A DNA stretch of 13,507 bases from Deltaproteobacteria bacterium (GTDB taxonomy: Bacteria > Desulfobacterota > GWC2-55-46 > DRQE01). The position numbers and the translations under genes were made by a program. The stretch covers positions 1 to 13,507 of the forward strand of contig JACRCB010000072.1 in the NCBI GenBank assembly GCA_016219165.1, written 5' to 3'. Below, one piece after another: positions 12,025 through 13,507 of this stretch (its first letter is position 1; each line of letters starts with the position of its first letter). The notes under the pieces are model-generated. The model saw only the letters and a program-made list of their open reading frames with translations. It searched no databases and was not told where the DNA came from.

Positions 12025-13338
12025 TTGAGACGGCATAGAAAACACCGGGGTATAAAAAAGTTGAAGCTCAGGTTCTCGCATAAACTTCTCTCCATAGTCA
12101 TCTTCTTCACGGTTTTGGGCATAGGCGCCACGGTCTATTATGCCGTTTCCGAGGAGAAAGAACTCATCGGAAAGATAGGGCTCGACGATGCGGCGAGGAT
12201 AAACAGGCTCGCCTTCGAGAACCTCTATACCTCGATGAGGATGGGCGGCACGATGGATGACAACAGGGCCGTGATGAAGAGGCTCAGAGAGGTCGCGGGA
12301 GTCGAGGATATAAGGACCATCCACGCCCCTTCAACGGATGCGCAGTTCGGAAGCGAGGAGGACGAATTACCCGGAGACGGCCTCGAAAGGGCCGCAATTG
12401 CTGGAAAGGAAGTTTACACGGTTGAAAAGAGCGGAGGAAGAAGGGTTTCGAGGTTTGTAAGGCCGTTTTTCGCGGAAGAGGAGTGCAGGAGGTGCCATAT
12501 CGCCGCGCCCGGAGCCGTTCTCGGAGCGGTGTCGACCAGGGTATCGCTCGAAGAGTATGACAGGAAGGTCAATTTAACCGTGAGGAATCTTATCATTGGA
12601 GGGGCCGGCATCCTCGCGGTAACGCTCTTTTTAAGCGTCATGTTCATCAGGCATTTCAGCGTCCGGCCTATTTCCGAGTTGCAGAAGGCCGCCAGAATCA
12701 TAGGGGCGGGGAACCTCGACTACAGGATAGAGATAAGCGACGGGCTTGAAATAAACCAGCTCGTTGAGGAGTTTAATTCCATGGCCGGAAGCCTCAAATA
12801 CAGGACCGAGGAATTGAACGCCATGAACAAAAGGCTCGAGACCCTCTCAATAACCGACGGCCTTACCGGGGTATTCAACCACAGGCATTTCTACACAAGA
12901 CTCGACGAGGAAATAAAGAGGGCATCCCGCTACGCGAAGCCGTTTTCTCTCATAATGCTCGACATAGACCACTTCAAACTCTATAACGATGCCCACGGCC
13001 ACAAGGAGGGGGACAGGATATTGAAGGAGGTTGCGGCCTCTTTAATGGGGTCTTTGAGAGATAGCGACGCGCTGGCGAGATACGGGGGGGAGGAGTTTAC
13101 GGTCATACTCCCGGAGACAGGCAAGGGGCAGGCCGCACTCCTTGCCGAGAGGGTGAGGAAGGGTGTTGAGGCGCACGACTTCCCCGATGCCGGAACCCAG
13201 CCCGGAGGGAGGCTCACCATAAGCCTCGGTGTCGCATCGTATCCGGAGGACGGCACGACAGGGGACGGCATCGTAGAAAAGGCGGACGCCGCCCTTTACA
13301 GGGCTAAAGAAGGAGGGCGGAACAGGGTCGAGGTGTGA
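12025..13338 (+). CDS. Membrane diguanylate cyclase with periplasmic haem-binding motif
   Basis: Up to 437 aa. A first transmembrane helix lies near residues 22-40, then a periplasmic domain containing FFAEEECRRCHIAAPG, a CxxCH c-type haem motif at 154-158. A second helix follows at about 189-208, then HAMP (RPISELQKAARIIGAGNLDY) and a GGDEF domain from about 270. The active site GGEEF is at 354-358 and the RxxD product-inhibition site (R345-D348) is intact, so it should make c-di-GMP and be feedback controlled. The periplasmic part resembles haem-containing redox or gas sensors such as Tll0287-like or Geobacter haem-PAS domains; the ligand is inferred. The start is uncertain: TTG 12025 touches a hairpin and has no good ribosome site, and TTG 12061 (LKLRFSHKLLSI) is an alternative. 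Confidence 0.9.
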   Translation: MRRHRKHRGIKKLKLRFSHKLLSIVIFFTVLGIGATVYYAVSEEKELIGKIGLDDAARINRLAFENLYTSMRMGGTMDDNRAVMKRLREVAGVEDIRTIHAPSTDAQFGSEEDELPGDGLERAAIAGKEVYTVEKSGGRRVSRFVRPFFAEEECRRCHIAAPGAVLGAVSTRVSLEEYDRKVNLTVRNLIIGGAGILAVTLFLSVMFIRHFSVRPISELQKAARIIGAGNLDYRIEISDGLEINQLVEEFNSMAGSLKYRTEELNAMNKRLETLSITDGLTGVFNHRHFYTRLDEEIKRASRYAKPFSLIMLDIDHFKLYNDAHGHKEGDRILKEVAASLMGSLRDSDALARYGGEEFTVILPETGKGQAALLAERVRKGVEAHDFPDAGTQPGGRLTISLGVASYPEDGTTGDGIVEKADAALYRAKEGGRNRVEV

Positions 13339-13381
13339 GGGCCCGAGGAACATTTTTTGGCGAACCCGTCTATCGGGTTGT

Positions 13382-13507
13382 TGAAAAAGTACCTTGAGAG
13401 AAACTTTTTGTAAAAAGTTTCTCTCAAACTCTCTTCAAAAACTTCTAAACTTCCCCCTGCCGCACCCCCTTTCGGGGGTGCGGCAGGGGGAAACTAAAAG
13501 TCTTTGA
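13382..13507. repeat. Second, inverted member of the 7813-8071 repeat family (cut by window end)
   Basis: Three blocks match the first element in reverse complement and in reverse order: 13382-13402 with 8037-8057 (20 of 21), 13419-13434 with 7984-7999 (16 of 16), and 13494-13507 with 7936-7949 (14 of 14). It contains a perfect 16-bp stem, TTGAGAGAAACTTTTT (13394-13409) with 13412-13427, and a perfect 17-bp GC-rich stem (13453-13469 with 13474-13490, loop TTTC). The terminal repeat of the first copy is not present at this end. It lies 43 bases after the diguanylate cyclase stop and may also end its transcript. Confidence 0.7.

Noticed and set aside
13453..13490. Simple intrinsic terminator for the diguanylate cyclase gene
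   Set aside because: The 17-bp GC stem is strong but lacks a following U-tract, and it sits inside a shared repeat element, so a plain terminator call would be misleading.

Overview
The window looks like a chromosomal piece of an uncultured, fairly GC-rich Gram-negative-type bacterium. Isoleucine is mostly ATA and arginine mostly AGG, a style I associate with Nitrospirota and some Desulfobacterota relatives. That assignment is a low-confidence impression. No tRNA, rRNA, CRISPR array or intact transposase gene was seen.

Layout. (1) Bases 1-2640 hold the 3' four fifths of carB, cut by the window edge. (2) Bases 2641-5154 are an AT-richer accessory patch of very small genes. It holds a MNT-like nucleotidyltransferase with an 8-base-overlapping 56-aa partner, a DUF4258 protein with a CxxC/CxxC zinc-finger partner (an MqsRA-like toxin-antitoxin arrangement), the broken remnant of a DUF262 protein, and a HicA/HicB pair. 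Inside the patch, at 3584-3617, is a second copy of the carB tail that differs from the real tail only at synonymous third positions. (3) Bases 5155-7770 are recG with a long N-terminal extension. (4) Bases 7813-8071 are a non-coding element bounded by 21-bp inverted repeats, between recG and a convergent gene for a secreted protein of unknown function (8074-8694, minus). (5) That gene and a DUF1015 gene (8825-10180, plus) diverge from back-to-back promoters; DUF1015 is followed in the same operon by a TrmN6-like methyltransferase. (6) On the minus strand, 11784-11037 holds a small membrane protein overlapping (ATGA) a DUF721/DciA-like gene, whose reading frame is broken by a -1 shift exactly at an A7 run next to the start codon. 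(7) Bases 12025-13338 encode a membrane diguanylate cyclase with a periplasmic CxxCH c-type haem motif. (8) The window ends in a second, inverted and truncated member of the repeat family seen at 7813-8071.

The housekeeping genes (pyrimidine/arginine precursor synthesis, replication-fork repair, tRNA modification, helicase loading) are conserved. The novelty lies in the small-gene patch between carB and recG, the duplicated carB tail, the dispersed inverted-repeat family, and the frame-shifted DUF721 start.
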